From Streptomyces asoensis (lineage in GTDB: Bacteria; Actinomycetota; Actinomycetes; Streptomycetales; Streptomycetaceae), in contig NZ_CP049838.1 in NCBI RefSeq assembly GCF_013085465.1, forward strand, positions 4,216,001 through 4,280,000: a stretch of DNA of 64,000 nucleotides. Reading direction: 5' to 3'. Below, piece after piece: positions 45,511-55,443 of this stretch. The number at the start of each line of letters is the position of its first letter. Position 1 is the first letter of the stretch. Both the position numbers and the translations under genes were made by a program. The notes beneath the pieces were generated by a model. That model saw only the letters and a list, made by a program, of their open reading frames with translations, had not been told where the DNA came from and searched no databases.

Positions 45511-46297
45511 GGTCCCGTCCCCTCACTCCCACCGCCCCGCCCTTACTGACGAGGCATCAGATTGAGCCGTCAAGGTACGCCCGGGGCGATGAGGAGGGAA
45601 GAGAACGTACGCGCCGGAGTTGTGGCGATCCGGCGCGCGGTTTCGGGGGGTATCGAGGACGTCCGGGACTCCACGACGCCGCGGCACCCCGGACACGACG
45701 ACCGTCCCGTCCGGACGCCGACGCCGCATCGGAACGACCGATCCCGCTCACCGCGCCCTCCCCGGACCGGAACCGGGACCGGAACCTGGCCGGCGGGAAG
45801 CGGGACCGGGGCCCGGTCGGCCGGGCGTGGCCCCAGGGGCTCTGGTCGGCCGGAAGCCGGCCCCGGGGGGGCCGGTCGGCCGGGCACAGGCCCCGGGGGC
45901 TCTGGTCGACCGAAAGCCGGCCCCGGGGGGGCCGGTCGGCCGGGCACAGGCCCCGGGGGCTCTGGTCGACCGAAAGCCGGCCCCGGGGGGGGCCGGTCGG
46001 CCAGACGCAGGCCCGGGGGTCTGCTTGACCGAAAGCCGGCCCCGGGGGCCGGTCGGCCAGGCATAGACCCAGGGGCGCCGGTCGGCCGGAAATCGGCCCG
46101 GGAGGCCGGTCGGCCAGGCATAGGCCCCGGGGCGCCGGTCGGCCAGGCATAGGCCCCGGGGCGCCGGTCGGCCAGGCATAGGCCCCGGGGCGCCGGTCGG
46201 CGGGAAGAAGGCCCGGGAGACCGGTCGGCCGGAAGTCGGCCCCGGGGGTGGAAGGTTCAGTGGGCCCGGGGTGGAAGGTTCCCGGGCCCTGGGACGG
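45511..46297. other. Gap of about 790 bases between the surface operon and the anti-sigma gene
   Basis: The first 290 bases presumably hold the promoter of the surface operon; nothing else is recognisable. The remainder is the GC-rich repeat array at 45810-46247. Long open frames on both strands here are Pro/Gly/Arg repeats read from the array and are not called. Confidence 0.6.
45810..46247. repeat. GC-rich minisatellite with 60-bp and 29-bp periods
   Basis: Three 60-bp units begin at 45841, 45901 and 45961 (CTCTGGTCGA, then CCGGCCCCGGGGG, GGTCGGCCGGGCACAGG); each itself contains two related half-units. Further along, shorter units of 29 bp recur at 46112, 46141 and 46170 (GGCCAGGCATAGGCCCCGGG). 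All share the core GCCGGTCGGCC. No unique spacers, no conserved flanking gene structure. Confidence 0.9.
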
Positions 46298-46846
46298 TCA
46301 GGCCGGGGCGCCCAGTTCCGCCCAGACCGTCTTGCCCGCGACGTCCGGGGTCCGTACGACGCCCCAGTCCAGGCAGAGACGCTGGACGATGAACATGCCG
46401 TGGCCACCGGGGCGGCCCGCGCGGTGCGGGGTGCGGGGGGCCGGCTGGCCCGCGCCGCGGTCCGAGACCTCGACGCGGATCACCTTGTTGTCGCAGCTGA
46501 GGACCATCCCGTCCGGCCCCTCCGCGTGCAGGCACGCGTTGGTGACCAGCTCGGAGACGACGAGCAGCACGTCCTCCGCGGCGGCCCGTTGGTCGGCGGT
46601 GGCCGCGGGCAGCCAGGCCCACGCGTAGAGCGCCTGGCGGGCGAAGTCGCGGGCGAGCGGGACGACCCCACTGGCGCCGTCGAAGCTCAGCCGACGTACC
46701 TGGCGGCCGCCCGGCGACCCGGACGCCACGGTCGCCGCGCCCCCCTGGGACGCCTCGGCTCCCGGTGCGCCCCCGTCGGACGCCCCAGGAGCGCCGCTGG
46801 GCTCCGGGCCGCGGTCGCCCGGCGAACAAGGCCGGGTGGTGCTCAT
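46298..46846 (-). CDS. HATPase-type anti-sigma factor (serine-protein kinase fold)
   Basis: 182 residues. The N-terminal 45 residues are Pro/Gly/Ser-rich and variable. The rest is a GHKL ATPase of the RsbW/SpoIIAB class: LVVSELVTNACLHA (N box), VEVSDRGAGQP (G1) and GRPGGHGMFIVQRLC (G2). It should hold a SigB-type sigma factor and phosphorylate a STAS partner; the adjacent sigma gene (47696) and STAS gene (47049) are its obvious targets. In S. coelicolor the corresponding genes belong to the SigI module, as I recall it. Confidence 0.85.
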   Translation of the reverse strand: MSTTRPCSPGDRGPEPSGAPGASDGGAPGAEASQGGAATVASGSPGGRQVRRLSFDGASGVVPLARDFARQALYAWAWLPAATADQRAAAEDVLLVVSELVTNACLHAEGPDGMVLSCDNKVIRVEVSDRGAGQPAPRTPHRAGRPGGHGMFIVQRLCLDWGVVRTPDVAGKTVWAELGAPA

Positions 46847-47048
46847 CAGCGCTTCACCTCACCGATTCCCCGATTCACCGGTTCACAATTCACAAGTCGG
46901 ATCACTTCAGGTCTGTACGTAGGCGGACGGCGTTCGTGTCGGCATTGCCGCCGACATGTTCGGGTTCAGGATGTCTCCTGCCCGAGAGAACCGCCGGAAC
47001 ACCCCTCGTTCACGTCCGTTCGCACCCGTTTCCGGCGGACGGCGAAGC

Positions 47049-47444
47049 TCAGCCGCCCTCGTCGTGCTCGTCGTGCCCGTCGCTCAGGGCCGCGTCGACC
47101 GTGGCGTGCACGGTGAACACCGCGTCCGCGCCGGTGATCTCGAAGACCCGCGCCACCACGGGCAGCATGCCCGCCAGATGGACCCCGCCACCGGCCGCTT
47201 CCGCCTTCAGGCGGGCGCCGAGCAGCACGTTGAGCCCGGTGGAGTCGCAGAACTCCAAACGGGTGCAGTCCACCACAAGGCGACTGAGCCCCTTGGAGAG
47301 GCAGTCCTCGAGTGGCTCACGCAACAGATCGGCGGTGTGGTGATCCAACTCACCCGCCGGGGTCACCACGGCGCTGGAGCCCTCTTGCCGCACCTCGACC
47401 AGAAGCCGGCCAGACTGTGCGCTGCCGACCGTCCCGCGGTCCAT
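47049..47444 (-). CDS. STAS-domain anti-anti-sigma factor
   Basis: 131 residues from the ATG at 47444, with AGGAGA eight bases upstream; the frame extends to 47492 but that is less likely. STAS fold of the SpoIIAA/RsbV class, with the phosphorylatable Ser in LEFCDSTGLNVLLGARL and the LVVDCTRL strand before it. Unphosphorylated, it should bind the anti-sigma factor and free the sigma factor. A His/Glu/Asp-rich tail is unusual. Between the anti-sigma gene and the divergent sigma gene. Confidence 0.9.
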   Translation of the reverse strand: MDRGTVGSAQSGRLLVEVRQEGSSAVVTPAGELDHHTADLLREPLEDCLSKGLSRLVVDCTRLEFCDSTGLNVLLGARLKAEAAGGGVHLAGMLPVVARVFEITGADAVFTVHATVDAALSDGHDEHDEGG

Positions 47445-47695
47445 GCCGTCTCTTCTCCTGGGGTCGTTGACTGCTTCCTGACGCCCTCGCACCCTACGCC
47501 TTCGACCCGCACCTCAACACCCGAACAATCACACACAAACGGACATACTCGGACAAAATGCACTTGCGGCGGGGCAAGTAAAGCGGGTAGGGCTAGTACA
47601 AGCACGTAACCGACACGGCCGGCTTTGGAGGCGCCGCACACCGCAGTGCGCTCACTGGCTTCGGCAGCCATACGCCGAGAACGATGGAGGACATC

Positions 47696-48619
47696 ATGTC
47701 ACCCCGGCTCGACGCACCGCCTACCCGCGGAGCGACGTCGACACCCCCTCCGGAACAAGAACATCTGGAACCCATCGCGCAGGACGCGGCACCGGACGTC
47801 GACCCCACCGACGTCCTCGCCGGACTTCCGGAGATCCCCCCGTACGACGAGGTCGGAGCCGTCGACGCACGGGCCCTGTCCAAGACCCTGTTCGCACGGC
47901 TCGAATCCCTCGAAGAGGGCACGTACGAGTACTCGTACGTCCGCAACACCCTCGTCGAACTGAACCTCGCCCTGGTCAAGTTCGCCGCCTCCCGGTTCCG
48001 CTCCCGCAGTGAGCCGATGGAGGACATCATCCAGGTCGGCACCATCGGCCTGATCAAGGCGATCGACCGCTTCGAGCTCTCTCGCGGCGTCGAGTTCCCG
48101 ACCTTCGCGATGCCAACCATCATCGGCGAGATCAAGCGCTTCTTCCGCGACACGTCCTGGTCGGTGCGCGTCCCGCGCCGGCTCCAGGAGCTCCGGCTCG
48201 ACCTGGCCAAGGCGGGCGACGAACTGGCCCAGAAGCTCGACCGGGCGCCCACCGTCGTGGAGCTGGCCGAGCGTCTCGGCATCTCCAACGAGGAGGTCGT
48301 CGAGGGCATGGCCGCGTCCAACGCGTACACGGCCTCGTCGCTGGACGCACAGCCGGAGGATGACGACTCGGAAGGCGCCCTCGCCGACCGCATCGGCTAC
48401 GAGGACCACGGACTCGAAGGCATCGAGTACGTGGAGTCGCTGAAGCCGCTGATCGCGGAACTCCCGTCCCGCGACCGGCAGATACTCTCCCTCCGCTTCG
48501 TCGCCGGTCTGACCCAGTCGGAGATCGGCGAGGAACTCGGCATCTCGCAGATGCACGTGTCGCGGCTGCTGTCGCGGACCCTGGTGCGGCTGCGGAAGGG
48601 GCTGACGGTCGAGGAGTGA
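47696..48619 (+). CDS. sigI: SigB/SigF-type alternative sigma factor, probably SigI
   Basis: 307 residues from the ATG at 47696, with GGAGGA just upstream (ATG at 47684 in the same frame is less well placed). Regions 2 (LVKFAASRFRSRSEPMEDII, QVGTIGLIKAIDRFEL), 3 (DLAKAGDELAQKLDRAPTV) and 4 (LPSRDRQILSLRFVAGLTQ, ISQMHVSRLLSRTL) are all complete. The N-terminal 60 residues are acidic. It belongs to the stress and differentiation group III sigma factors. Gene context (divergent STAS and anti-sigma genes) matches the S. coelicolor sigI locus; the symbol rests on that and on recalled order. Confidence 0.88.
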   Translation: MSPRLDAPPTRGATSTPPPEQEHLEPIAQDAAPDVDPTDVLAGLPEIPPYDEVGAVDARALSKTLFARLESLEEGTYEYSYVRNTLVELNLALVKFAASRFRSRSEPMEDIIQVGTIGLIKAIDRFELSRGVEFPTFAMPTIIGEIKRFFRDTSWSVRVPRRLQELRLDLAKAGDELAQKLDRAPTVVELAERLGISNEEVVEGMAASNAYTASSLDAQPEDDDSEGALADRIGYEDHGLEGIEYVESLKPLIAELPSRDRQILSLRFVAGLTQSEIGEELGISQMHVSRLLSRTLVRLRKGLTVEE

Positions 48620-48815
48620 CCCGTCCCGTCCGTGTCCGGGTGCTCTCCCGGGCACGGACGCCGGTGTCACCCCGGCCCCTCGCCTCCGGCCCCCTTTCGT
48701 TACCCCCGAAAACCTCCCCACGGCACCCCGTGGGCCACTAGGGTCACCTCCACCACAGACTGACCGGTACGTCAGCAACCGGGCGCGCTGCGCATCCGGC
48801 GAGGAGGCGACCCCC

Positions 48816-50354
48816 ATGGCCCGTGCCGACGTGGACGGCGACGGTAACGGTGACGGTGACGGCGGCGACGTGAGCGCCGACGCTTCGGACGCGTACCTCA
48901 CCGACCGGCTCCGCGCCGCCCCCGCCGCCGCGTACCCGGCGCTGCGCGCACTCCGCGCCCGCCACCACCCCGCCGTCCTGGCCTACGCCCGCCGCTGCAC
49001 GACCGGCGAACCGGCGGCGCGGCGCCTCGCGGCCGAGGCGTTCACCCTCGCCGCCCGGGAGACGGCCCGCGGCAACGACCCCGGCGGGGCCTGGCGCCAC
49101 CGACTCCTGCTGCTGTCCGGGCAGGTGGCCACCGACTGGGCCCTCGACGACCGGGCCGGCGGCCTGGACGCGGGACTGCTGCTCGTCCTCCACACGGCGG
49201 CCCCCGGCGGCCCGGTGCCGCCCCTGCTCGCCGCGTTCCGTTCCCTGCCCTCCCGCACACAGGGCCTCGTCTGGTACGGCGTCGTGGAACGCGAGCCCGC
49301 CGAACGGACGGCCACGCTGCTCGGCCTGACCCCCGAGGACGTCACGTACGGCACGGGCCCCTCCCTCCAGCTCCTGGCCCAGGCCTGCCTCCGGCACCGG
49401 CTCGCCGCCTCCGACGACCCGCGCTGCGGGGACTTCCGCCGGCTGATCGAGCAGTCCGTACGGCCGGACGCCCCGCGGCACAGCCCCGACCTCGAAGCCC
49501 ACATGGCGCACTGCCCGCACTGCGCGACCGCCTACGAGGAGCAGTGCGCGCTGCGCGACGATCCTCGCGCGGCGCTGGCGGAGGGGCTGCTGGTGTGGGG
49601 CGGGTCGGCGTACGTGAGGGACGACCGGCAGCCGTCCGGCGGCCGGGGGCCGACGCCCGCGAGACGACCGTCGCGGCGGGTGGCGCTGGCCTCGGCCGCG
49701 TTGGGGGTGGCTGTGGTGCCGTTGGCGGTGGCTCTGCTGCTGACCTCGGGGGACTCGGGGGACTCGCAGGATTCGGCGGGAGCCGTCGTCACCGGGCCGT
49801 CGACGGTCCCGCCGGTGACCGTGACGGCGACGGTCGCCGCGCCGCCCGCCTCCTCACCTGCCGCCCCCTCGCCGTCCCCGACGCCGAGTTCGTCCCCCTC
49901 CCGCACCGGCGCCCCGCCGAAGCCGACGCCCACGCCGTCACCGACCCGCGCGCCCGGTGGGACGTTCGCCCAGGTCGTGAACGTGGCCAACGGGCTGTGC
50001 CTGGAGGTGGCGGGCGACTTCGACAACGGCACGGACGTGGTGACGGTCCCGTGTTCCGCCTCGCCCAGCCAGCGGTGGCGGGTGGACACGGCGCGCGGGG
50101 TGCTCCAGTCGTACGCCGACCAGGACTTCTGTCTGGACAGCAGGGGGTCCGTGGAGAAGGGCGTGGGGGTGTGGGAGTGCGCCTCGGTGGACGGCGATCA
50201 CGGGGCGAACCTGCGGTTCACCGTGGACGGCGACGGGACCGTCCGCCCGGCGATCGCGATCCTGACGGCGCTGACGGCGGACGCGGGCGGCGGGGTGTCG
50301 CTGGAGCCGCTGGACGAGGCCGGGGACCAGCTGTGGCGGGCCGGGGCGGCCTGA
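48816..50354 (+). CDS. Membrane protein fusing a sigma-like region, zinc finger and ricin-type lectin domain
   Basis: 512 residues. Residues about 25-200 resemble degenerate ECF sigma regions 2 and 4 (YPALRALRARHHPAVLAYA, RTQGLVWYGVVERE), with no clear -10-binding motif. His229-x3-Cys233-x2-Cys236 in EAHMAHCPHC is the zinc-binding anti-sigma (ZAS) signature. A membrane helix spans about 289-310 (ALASAALGVAVVPLAVALLL). After a Ser/Pro/Thr linker, residues about 386-512 form a ricin B-type beta-trefoil (NGLCLEVAGDFDNGTDVVTV, QRWRVDTARG). Topology: sigma-like part inside, lectin outside. Follows sigI by about 200 bases in the same direction. Confidence 0.85.
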   Translation: MARADVDGDGNGDGDGGDVSADASDAYLTDRLRAAPAAAYPALRALRARHHPAVLAYARRCTTGEPAARRLAAEAFTLAARETARGNDPGGAWRHRLLLLSGQVATDWALDDRAGGLDAGLLLVLHTAAPGGPVPPLLAAFRSLPSRTQGLVWYGVVEREPAERTATLLGLTPEDVTYGTGPSLQLLAQACLRHRLAASDDPRCGDFRRLIEQSVRPDAPRHSPDLEAHMAHCPHCATAYEEQCALRDDPRAALAEGLLVWGGSAYVRDDRQPSGGRGPTPARRPSRRVALASAALGVAVVPLAVALLLTSGDSGDSQDSAGAVVTGPSTVPPVTVTATVAAPPASSPAAPSPSPTPSSSPSRTGAPPKPTPTPSPTRAPGGTFAQVVNVANGLCLEVAGDFDNGTDVVTVPCSASPSQRWRVDTARGVLQSYADQDFCLDSRGSVEKGVGVWECASVDGDHGANLRFTVDGDGTVRPAIAILTALTADAGGGVSLEPLDEAGDQLWRAGAA

Positions 50355-50559
50355 ACGCAGGACGCGGTGCCCGGCCTTCGAGTGTGTCCGGCGTCGGGTG
50401 TCGGGTTCGGGCGCCGTGTGTCGGGCGGCGGGTGTCGGGCGGCGGGTGTCCTCATGTTGAAAACCCCCTGGCCGGATTCCCGTCGGTGACTACTCTGGCT
50501 CAGCCCTCTGACCAGCAGAGCCGCTGGGCCAGCCACGTCATCTGCTCATGAGGAGCCCC

Positions 50560-51573
50560 ATGCCCGACTCCCCTGCCTCCGCCGCCGCCCCACCCGCCTC
50601 GTCCGCCGGTCCCTCCGCGCTCGGGCGGCTCGCCGATCTTCCCGTTCTGCTCGTCGCCGTCGTCTGGGGCTCCAGTTACCTCGCCGCCAAGGGCGTCACC
50701 ACGGCGGACACCGTGCCGGCCGTGCTGGTGCTGCGGTTCGCCGTGGTGCTGCCGGTGCTGGTGATCGTGGGGTGGCGGCGGCTGCGCGCGCTGAGCGGGC
50801 CGCAGTGGCGCGGGGCCGGGGTGCTGGGGCTGATCCTGGCCGGGATCTTCCTGCTGGAGACCTACGGCGTGGTGCACACCTCCGCCACCAACGCCGGGCT
50901 GATCATCAGCCTGACCATGGTGTTCACGCCGCTCGCGGAGAGCCGGGTGCGCGGGGTGCGGCTGCCGGGGGCGTTCATGGCGGCCGCGGGGCTCTCGGTG
51001 CTCGGCGTGGCGCTGCTGACCCAGGGCGCCGGGTTCACCGCTCCGTCCGGGGGCGATCTGCTGATGCTGGGGGCCGCCGTCGCCCGTACCGTGCACGTGC
51101 TGGCCATGGCGCGCATGGACTCGGTGCGCGGCGCCGACGCCCTGTCGCTGACGACGGTCCAACTGGGCTCCGCGGTGGCCGTGTTCGCGGTGCTGGTGGC
51201 GCTGCCGGGGGCGGGCGCCTCGCCGTGGGCGGCCGCCGCGGACTTCGACGGCGGCGACTGGCTGGGGCTGGTCTACCTCTCCGTGTTCTGCACGCTGTTC
51301 GCGTTCTTCGTCCAGATGTGGGCCGTCCGCCGTACCTCGCCGTCCCGGGTCAGCCTGCTGCTGGGCACCGAGCCGGTGTGGGCGGCGGCGGTGGGCATCG
51401 CGCTGGCCGGGGACCGGCCGGGGTGGCTCGGCTTCGTGGGCGCGGTGCTCGTGCTCCTCGGCACCGCGTGGGGCCGGTCGGTGGCGGACCGGGACAAGGG
51501 GCCGGAGTCGGCTCAGACGACCCGTACGCCGCGCCGCCACACCCCCGAGACGAGCGGCACGCCGGGCCGGTAG
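50560..51573 (+). CDS. EamA (DMT superfamily) transporter
   Basis: 337 residues from the ATG at 50560, with GAGGAG five bases upstream; ATG at 50548 is in frame. Ten membrane helices in two EamA repeats ([35 protein letters not shown]). The motif [20 protein letters not shown] is typical of the second repeat. Probably exports a metabolite; substrate unknown. Its last 61 bp overlap the convergent hutI gene. Confidence 0.92.
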   Translation: MPDSPASAAAPPASSAGPSALGRLADLPVLLVAVVWGSSYLAAKGVTTADTVPAVLVLRFAVVLPVLVIVGWRRLRALSGPQWRGAGVLGLILAGIFLLETYGVVHTSATNAGLIISLTMVFTPLAESRVRGVRLPGAFMAAAGLSVLGVALLTQGAGFTAPSGGDLLMLGAAVARTVHVLAMARMDSVRGADALSLTTVQLGSAVAVFAVLVALPGAGASPWAAAADFDGGDWLGLVYLSVFCTLFAFFVQMWAVRRTSPSRVSLLLGTEPVWAAAVGIALAGDRPGWLGFVGAVLVLLGTAWGRSVADRDKGPESAQTTRTPRRHTPETSGTPGR

Positions 51574-52709
51574 GCCAGGTGGACGTGGCTCGGGGCGTCC
51601 AGCAGGGTCAGGTCGGCGTAGGCGCCGGGGGTCACGCGTCCCACGTCCGTGCGGCGCAGGGCCGCGGCGCCGCCCGCGGTCGCCGACCACACCGCCTCGT
51701 CCGGTGTCATCCGCATGTCCCGCACCGCGAGCGCGATGCAGAACGGCACGGACGAGGTGAAGGACGAGCCGGGGTTGCAGTCCGTGGAGAGGGCGACGGT
51801 GACGCCCGCGTCCAGCAGCCGGCGGGCGTTCGGCCACTCGGCGCGGGTGGAGAACTCGGCGCCGGGCAGCAGCGTGGCGACCGTGTCGCCGCTCGCGAGG
51901 GCGTCCACGTCCGCGTCCGTGAGGTGGGTGCAGTGGTCGGCGCTGGCCGCGTCCAGCTCGACCGCCAGCTGCACGCCGGGGCCGTAGGAGAGCTGGTTGG
52001 CGTGGATGCGGGGGTGCAGTCCCTTCGCCCTGCCCGCCGTGAGGATCGCGCGGGCCTGGTCGCCGTCGAAGGCGCCCTTCTCGCAGAAGACGTCGATCCA
52101 GCGGGCGTGCGGGGCGCAGGCGTCGAGCATCTCGCCGGTGACCAGGGCCACGTAACCGGCCGGGTCGTCGGCGTAGTCGGGAGAGACGATGTGCGCGCCG
52201 AGGTAGGTGACCTCGTCGGTGTGGGCGGCGGCGAGGCGCAGGGCGCGGGCCTCGTCGGCGACCGTCAGGCCGTAGCCCGACTTGGTCTCGAAGGTCGTGG
52301 TGCCCTGACGGAGGGCCTCGGAGAGGAAACGGGTGAGGTTCGCCTCCAGTTCCTCGTCGGTGGCCGCCCGGGTGGCCGCCACCGTCGTGCGGATGCCGCC
52401 CGCCGTGTAACCGCGGCCCGACATCCGGGCGTTGAACTCCTCGGTGCGGTCGCCCGCGAAGACCAGGTGGGAGTGGGAGTCGACGAAGCCCGGGAGGACC
52501 GCCCGGCCGCCGGCGTCGACCCGGTTGTCAGTGGCGGGTGCTTTGCTTGATTCACCGGTCCACACGACGCGGTCGCCCTCGATGACGACGGCCGCGTCCC
52601 GGACCAGACCGAGCGGGGAAGTGTCGCCGAGGGAGGGGTCGTTGGTGACCAGCGTGGCGATGTTGGTGATGACGGTGGTCGTGCCGGTCGTACCGGTGCT
52701 GCTGCTCAT
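51513..52709 (-). CDS. hutI: HutI, imidazolonepropionase
   Basis: 398 residues from the ATG at 52709, with GAGGAC upstream. Amidohydrolase fold: metal-site motif [37 protein letters not shown] and CEKGAFD and the final ligand STDCNPGSS. It opens the imidazolone ring to N-formiminoglutamate. Last gene of the hut operon. The C-terminal codons overlap the EamA gene. Confidence 0.95.
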   Translation of the reverse strand: MSSSTGTTGTTTVITNIATLVTNDPSLGDTSPLGLVRDAAVVIEGDRVVWTGESSKAPATDNRVDAGGRAVLPGFVDSHSHLVFAGDRTEEFNARMSGRGYTAGGIRTTVAATRAATDEELEANLTRFLSEALRQGTTTFETKSGYGLTVADEARALRLAAAHTDEVTYLGAHIVSPDYADDPAGYVALVTGEMLDACAPHARWIDVFCEKGAFDGDQARAILTAGRAKGLHPRIHANQLSYGPGVQLAVELDAASADHCTHLTDADVDALASGDTVATLLPGAEFSTRAEWPNARRLLDAGVTVALSTDCNPGSSFTSSVPFCIALAVRDMRMTPDEAVWSATAGGAAALRRTDVGRVTPGAYADLTLLDAPSHVHLAYRPGVPLVSGVWRRGVRVV

Positions 52710-52747
52710 CGTCGTGTCCTCGTGGGGGCGGGAGCCGGTGGTGGTCG

Positions 52748-54097
52748 CTAGGCGTGCAGGGCTGCCACGGCCCGCGCGAGGGCCTGCGGCACGTCCGGTA
52801 CGAGCGTGTGCGCCCCGTCGCGTACGACGTGACGCCCGGCCACGACCGTATGCCGTACGTCCGCCGCGGTCGCCGCGAATACGGCCGTCTCGGCGCCGAG
52901 CCTGGGCACCGGGCCCGCCGTCCTGACCGAGTCGAGCGCGATCGTCGTGAAGTCGGCGGCCGCGCCGGTCTCCAGGGTGCCCGCGTCCGGGTTGCCGAGG
53001 GCCGCGTGGCCGTCGGCGGAGGCGGCGCGCAGCAGGGCGGCCGCCGTCCAGTGACCCCGGGTGCGGGTGCGCAGCCGCTCGTTCAGCTCCATCGCGCGGG
53101 CCTCTTCGAGCAGGTCGATGACGGCGTGGCTGTCGGAGCCGAGGGAGAGCGGTGAGCCCGCGGCCTGGAGGGCGACGGCCGGGCCGATGCCGTCGGCGAG
53201 GTCCCGTTCGGTCGTCGGGCACATGCAGGTGCCGGTGGCGGAGCGACCGAGGAGGGCGATGTCCTCGTCGGTGAGGTGGGTGTTGTGGACGCCGGTGGTG
53301 CGCGGTCCGAGGACGCCGTGCTCGGCGAGGAGCTGGGTGGGCGTGCGGCCGTGGGCCGCGCGGCAGGCGTCGTTCTCGGCGGTCTGCTCGGACAGGTGCA
53401 CATGCAGCGGTGCCCGGCGTTCCCCGGCCCAGCGCGCCACGGTCGCCAGTTGCCCGGCGGGCACGGCCCGTACGGAGTGGATCGCCGCCCCGATCCTCGC
53501 GTGATCCCGTTCCTTGAGAAGTGAACAGCGTTCGGCCCAGGCGTCCGCGTCGCCGTCGGAGAAGCGGAGCTGGTGGGCGTTGGGGGGCTGTCCGAAGCCG
53601 GCGGACAGATAGGCGGTGTCGAGGAGGGTGATCCGGACACCGGCTTCGGCGGCGGCCTCGATCAGGGCCTCGCCCATGGCGTTGGGGTCGGCGTAGGGGG
53701 TGCCGCCGGGGGCGTGGTGCAGGTAGTGGAACTCGCCGACGGCCGTGATGCCGGCCAGCGCCATCTCGGCGTACACGGCGCGGGCCAGCTGGTGATAGGT
53801 CTCCGGGGTGAGCCGGTCGGCGACCGAGTACATGACCTCGCGCCAGGTCCAGAAGGTGCCGGAGCCTACCTGGACGGTGCCGCGCAGGGCACGGTGGAAG
53901 GCGTGGCTGTGGGCGTTCGCCAGGCCGGGGAGGGTGAGGCCGCGCAGGATCTCGGCGCCGGGCGGCGGGGTGTCGACGCCCGTCCGGACGGCGGTGATGC
54001 GGCCGTCCGTCACCTCCAGGGCCACGCCCGGCTCGACGTTCGTGTCGAGCCAGGCGTGCTCCAGCCAGTACGTCCGTGTCCGCTGCGTGGGGGTCAC
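52748..54097 (-). CDS. hutF: Formiminoglutamate deiminase (HutF)
   Basis: 449 residues from the GTG at 54097, overlapping the stop of the upstream gene (GTGA). Amidohydrolase with [18 protein letters not shown] (metal His pair), [17 protein letters not shown], and [20 protein letters not shown] (Asp-Ser-His). It deaminates N-formimino-L-glutamate to N-formyl-L-glutamate and ammonia, one of the two routes after HutI. In operon with hutU and hutI. Confidence 0.92.
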   Translation of the reverse strand: MTPTQRTRTYWLEHAWLDTNVEPGVALEVTDGRITAVRTGVDTPPPGAEILRGLTLPGLANAHSHAFHRALRGTVQVGSGTFWTWREVMYSVADRLTPETYHQLARAVYAEMALAGITAVGEFHYLHHAPGGTPYADPNAMGEALIEAAAEAGVRITLLDTAYLSAGFGQPPNAHQLRFSDGDADAWAERCSLLKERDHARIGAAIHSVRAVPAGQLATVARWAGERRAPLHVHLSEQTAENDACRAAHGRTPTQLLAEHGVLGPRTTGVHNTHLTDEDIALLGRSATGTCMCPTTERDLADGIGPAVALQAAGSPLSLGSDSHAVIDLLEEARAMELNERLRTRTRGHWTAAALLRAASADGHAALGNPDAGTLETGAAADFTTIALDSVRTAGPVPRLGAETAVFAATAADVRHTVVAGRHVVRDGAHTLVPDVPQALARAVAALHA

Positions 54098-55443
54098 CGG
54101 CAGGCCAGTCCTTCCAGTACGTCGGCGAGGGCGTGCACCCCGGCCACGCAGTCGTCCTCGGCGGCGAACTCGGCCGGGGAGTGCGAGACGCCCGTGGGGT
54201 TGCGCACGAACAGCATGGCGGTCGGGATGGTCCCGGAGAGGATTCCGGCGTCGTGTCCGGCGCCGGTGCCCAGGACGGGGACCTTGAGGTCCGTGTCGCT
54301 GCCGAGGATGCGGGCGAGTTCGTCGCGCAGGGCGTGGTCGAACTCGACGACGGGCGTGAACGACTCGCGGACGACGTCCAGGTCGATGCCGTGGCCCTCG
54401 GCGTACTCGCGGGCGGCCTTCTCCACACCGCCGACCACGGTGTCGAGGCTGGCCTGGTCGGCGGCGCGGGAGTCGAGCCAGCCGCGCACCAGGGAGGGGA
54501 TGGCGTTGACGCCGTTCGGCTCGACGGAGATCTTGCCGAACGTGGCGACGGCGCCCGCGAGCCGGGCCTCGCGGCGGGCGGCCAGCACGGTCTCGGCGTA
54601 CGGCAGCATCGGGTCGCGCCGGTCCACGAGGCGGGTGGTGCCCGCGTGGTTGGCCTCGCCCCGGAAGTCGAACCGCCAGCGTCCGTGCGGCCAGATGGCG
54701 CTGGCCAGGCCGACCTGGTCCCCGCTCAGGTCGAGGGCGCGCCCCTGCTCCACGTGCAGCTCCACGAAGGCGCCGATCCGGGCGAGCCGCTCCGGGTCCG
54801 CGCCGATGGCGTCGGGATCGTGTCCTGCGGCCTCCATGGCCTGCGGGAGGGTGATCCCGTCGCCGTCGGTGAGCCGGTGGGCCTGCTCCACGGTGAGCCG
54901 GCCCGCGGTGAGCCGGGAGCCGACACAGGCGAGTCCGAAGCGGGCGCCCTCCTCGTCGCCGAAGTTGACGAGAGCGAGCGGCCTGGTGAACGTGACGTCC
55001 CGCGCGCGGAGTTCGTCGAGGGCGGCGAAGGAGGAGACCACGCCCAGGGGTCCGTCGAAGGCGCCGCCGTCCGGCACCGAGTCGAGATGCGACCCGGTGA
55101 CGACGGCGTCGCCGGCCGCCGGGTCCCCGAGCCATGCCCACTGGTTGCCGTTGCGGTCGACCTCGTACGTCAGGCCCCGTACCTCGGCCTGTTCCCTGAA
55201 CCAGGCCCGGCAGTCGGTGTCGGCGGCGGTCCAGGCGTAGCGGCGGTAGCCGCCGGACTCGGAGTGCCGACCGATGGGCGCCAGCTCACGCCACATCTCC
55301 TGGAAGGACGCACGAGCCGCCACCGGCTGTGGGCAGTCGTTCCGCAGGGCGGAACGGGTGGGCACGGCCGAACCCGCGGTCGGCGACGAGGGCTCGGCCC
55401 CCGCCGGACCGTTGCCGCCCCGCTCGTCTCCCGGAAGGGTCAC
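54094..55443 (-). CDS. M20-type amidohydrolase (allantoate amidohydrolase/carbamoylase family) in hut operon
   Basis: 449 residues from the GTG at 55443, overlapping the hutU stop (GTGA). The first 40 residues are disordered. Metal-binding motifs of the M20 N-carbamoylase family: [48 protein letters not shown] and [11 protein letters not shown]. The family hydrolyses allantoate or N-carbamoyl amino acids. Here, between hutU and hutF, and with no HutG (N-formylglutamate deformylase) gene in the operon, it may cleave N-formylglutamate; this is inference from context. Confidence 0.88.
   Translation of the reverse strand: MTLPGDERGGNGPAGAEPSSPTAGSAVPTRSALRNDCPQPVAARASFQEMWRELAPIGRHSESGGYRRYAWTAADTDCRAWFREQAEVRGLTYEVDRNGNQWAWLGDPAAGDAVVTGSHLDSVPDGGAFDGPLGVVSSFAALDELRARDVTFTRPLALVNFGDEEGARFGLACVGSRLTAGRLTVEQAHRLTDGDGITLPQAMEAAGHDPDAIGADPERLARIGAFVELHVEQGRALDLSGDQVGLASAIWPHGRWRFDFRGEANHAGTTRLVDRRDPMLPYAETVLAARREARLAGAVATFGKISVEPNGVNAIPSLVRGWLDSRAADQASLDTVVGGVEKAAREYAEGHGIDLDVVRESFTPVVEFDHALRDELARILGSDTDLKVPVLGTGAGHDAGILSGTIPTAMLFVRNPTGVSHSPAEFAAEDDCVAGVHALADVLEGLACR

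Noticed and set aside
45557..46152. Open frames of nearly 200 codons on both strands in the minisatellite
   Set aside because: Both are simple translations of the repeat (PGRPA/ADRPPG type units); no start site and no fold.
47560..47590. SigB-type promoter (GGGTAG) upstream of the sigma gene
   Set aside because: A GGGTAG is present at 47585-47590 but there is no GTTT-like -35 at the right distance.
51513..51573. Overlap of the EamA and hutI genes as a sign of a false gene
   Set aside because: Both are well-supported families; the overlap involves only their C-terminal tails and convergent overlaps of this size occur.
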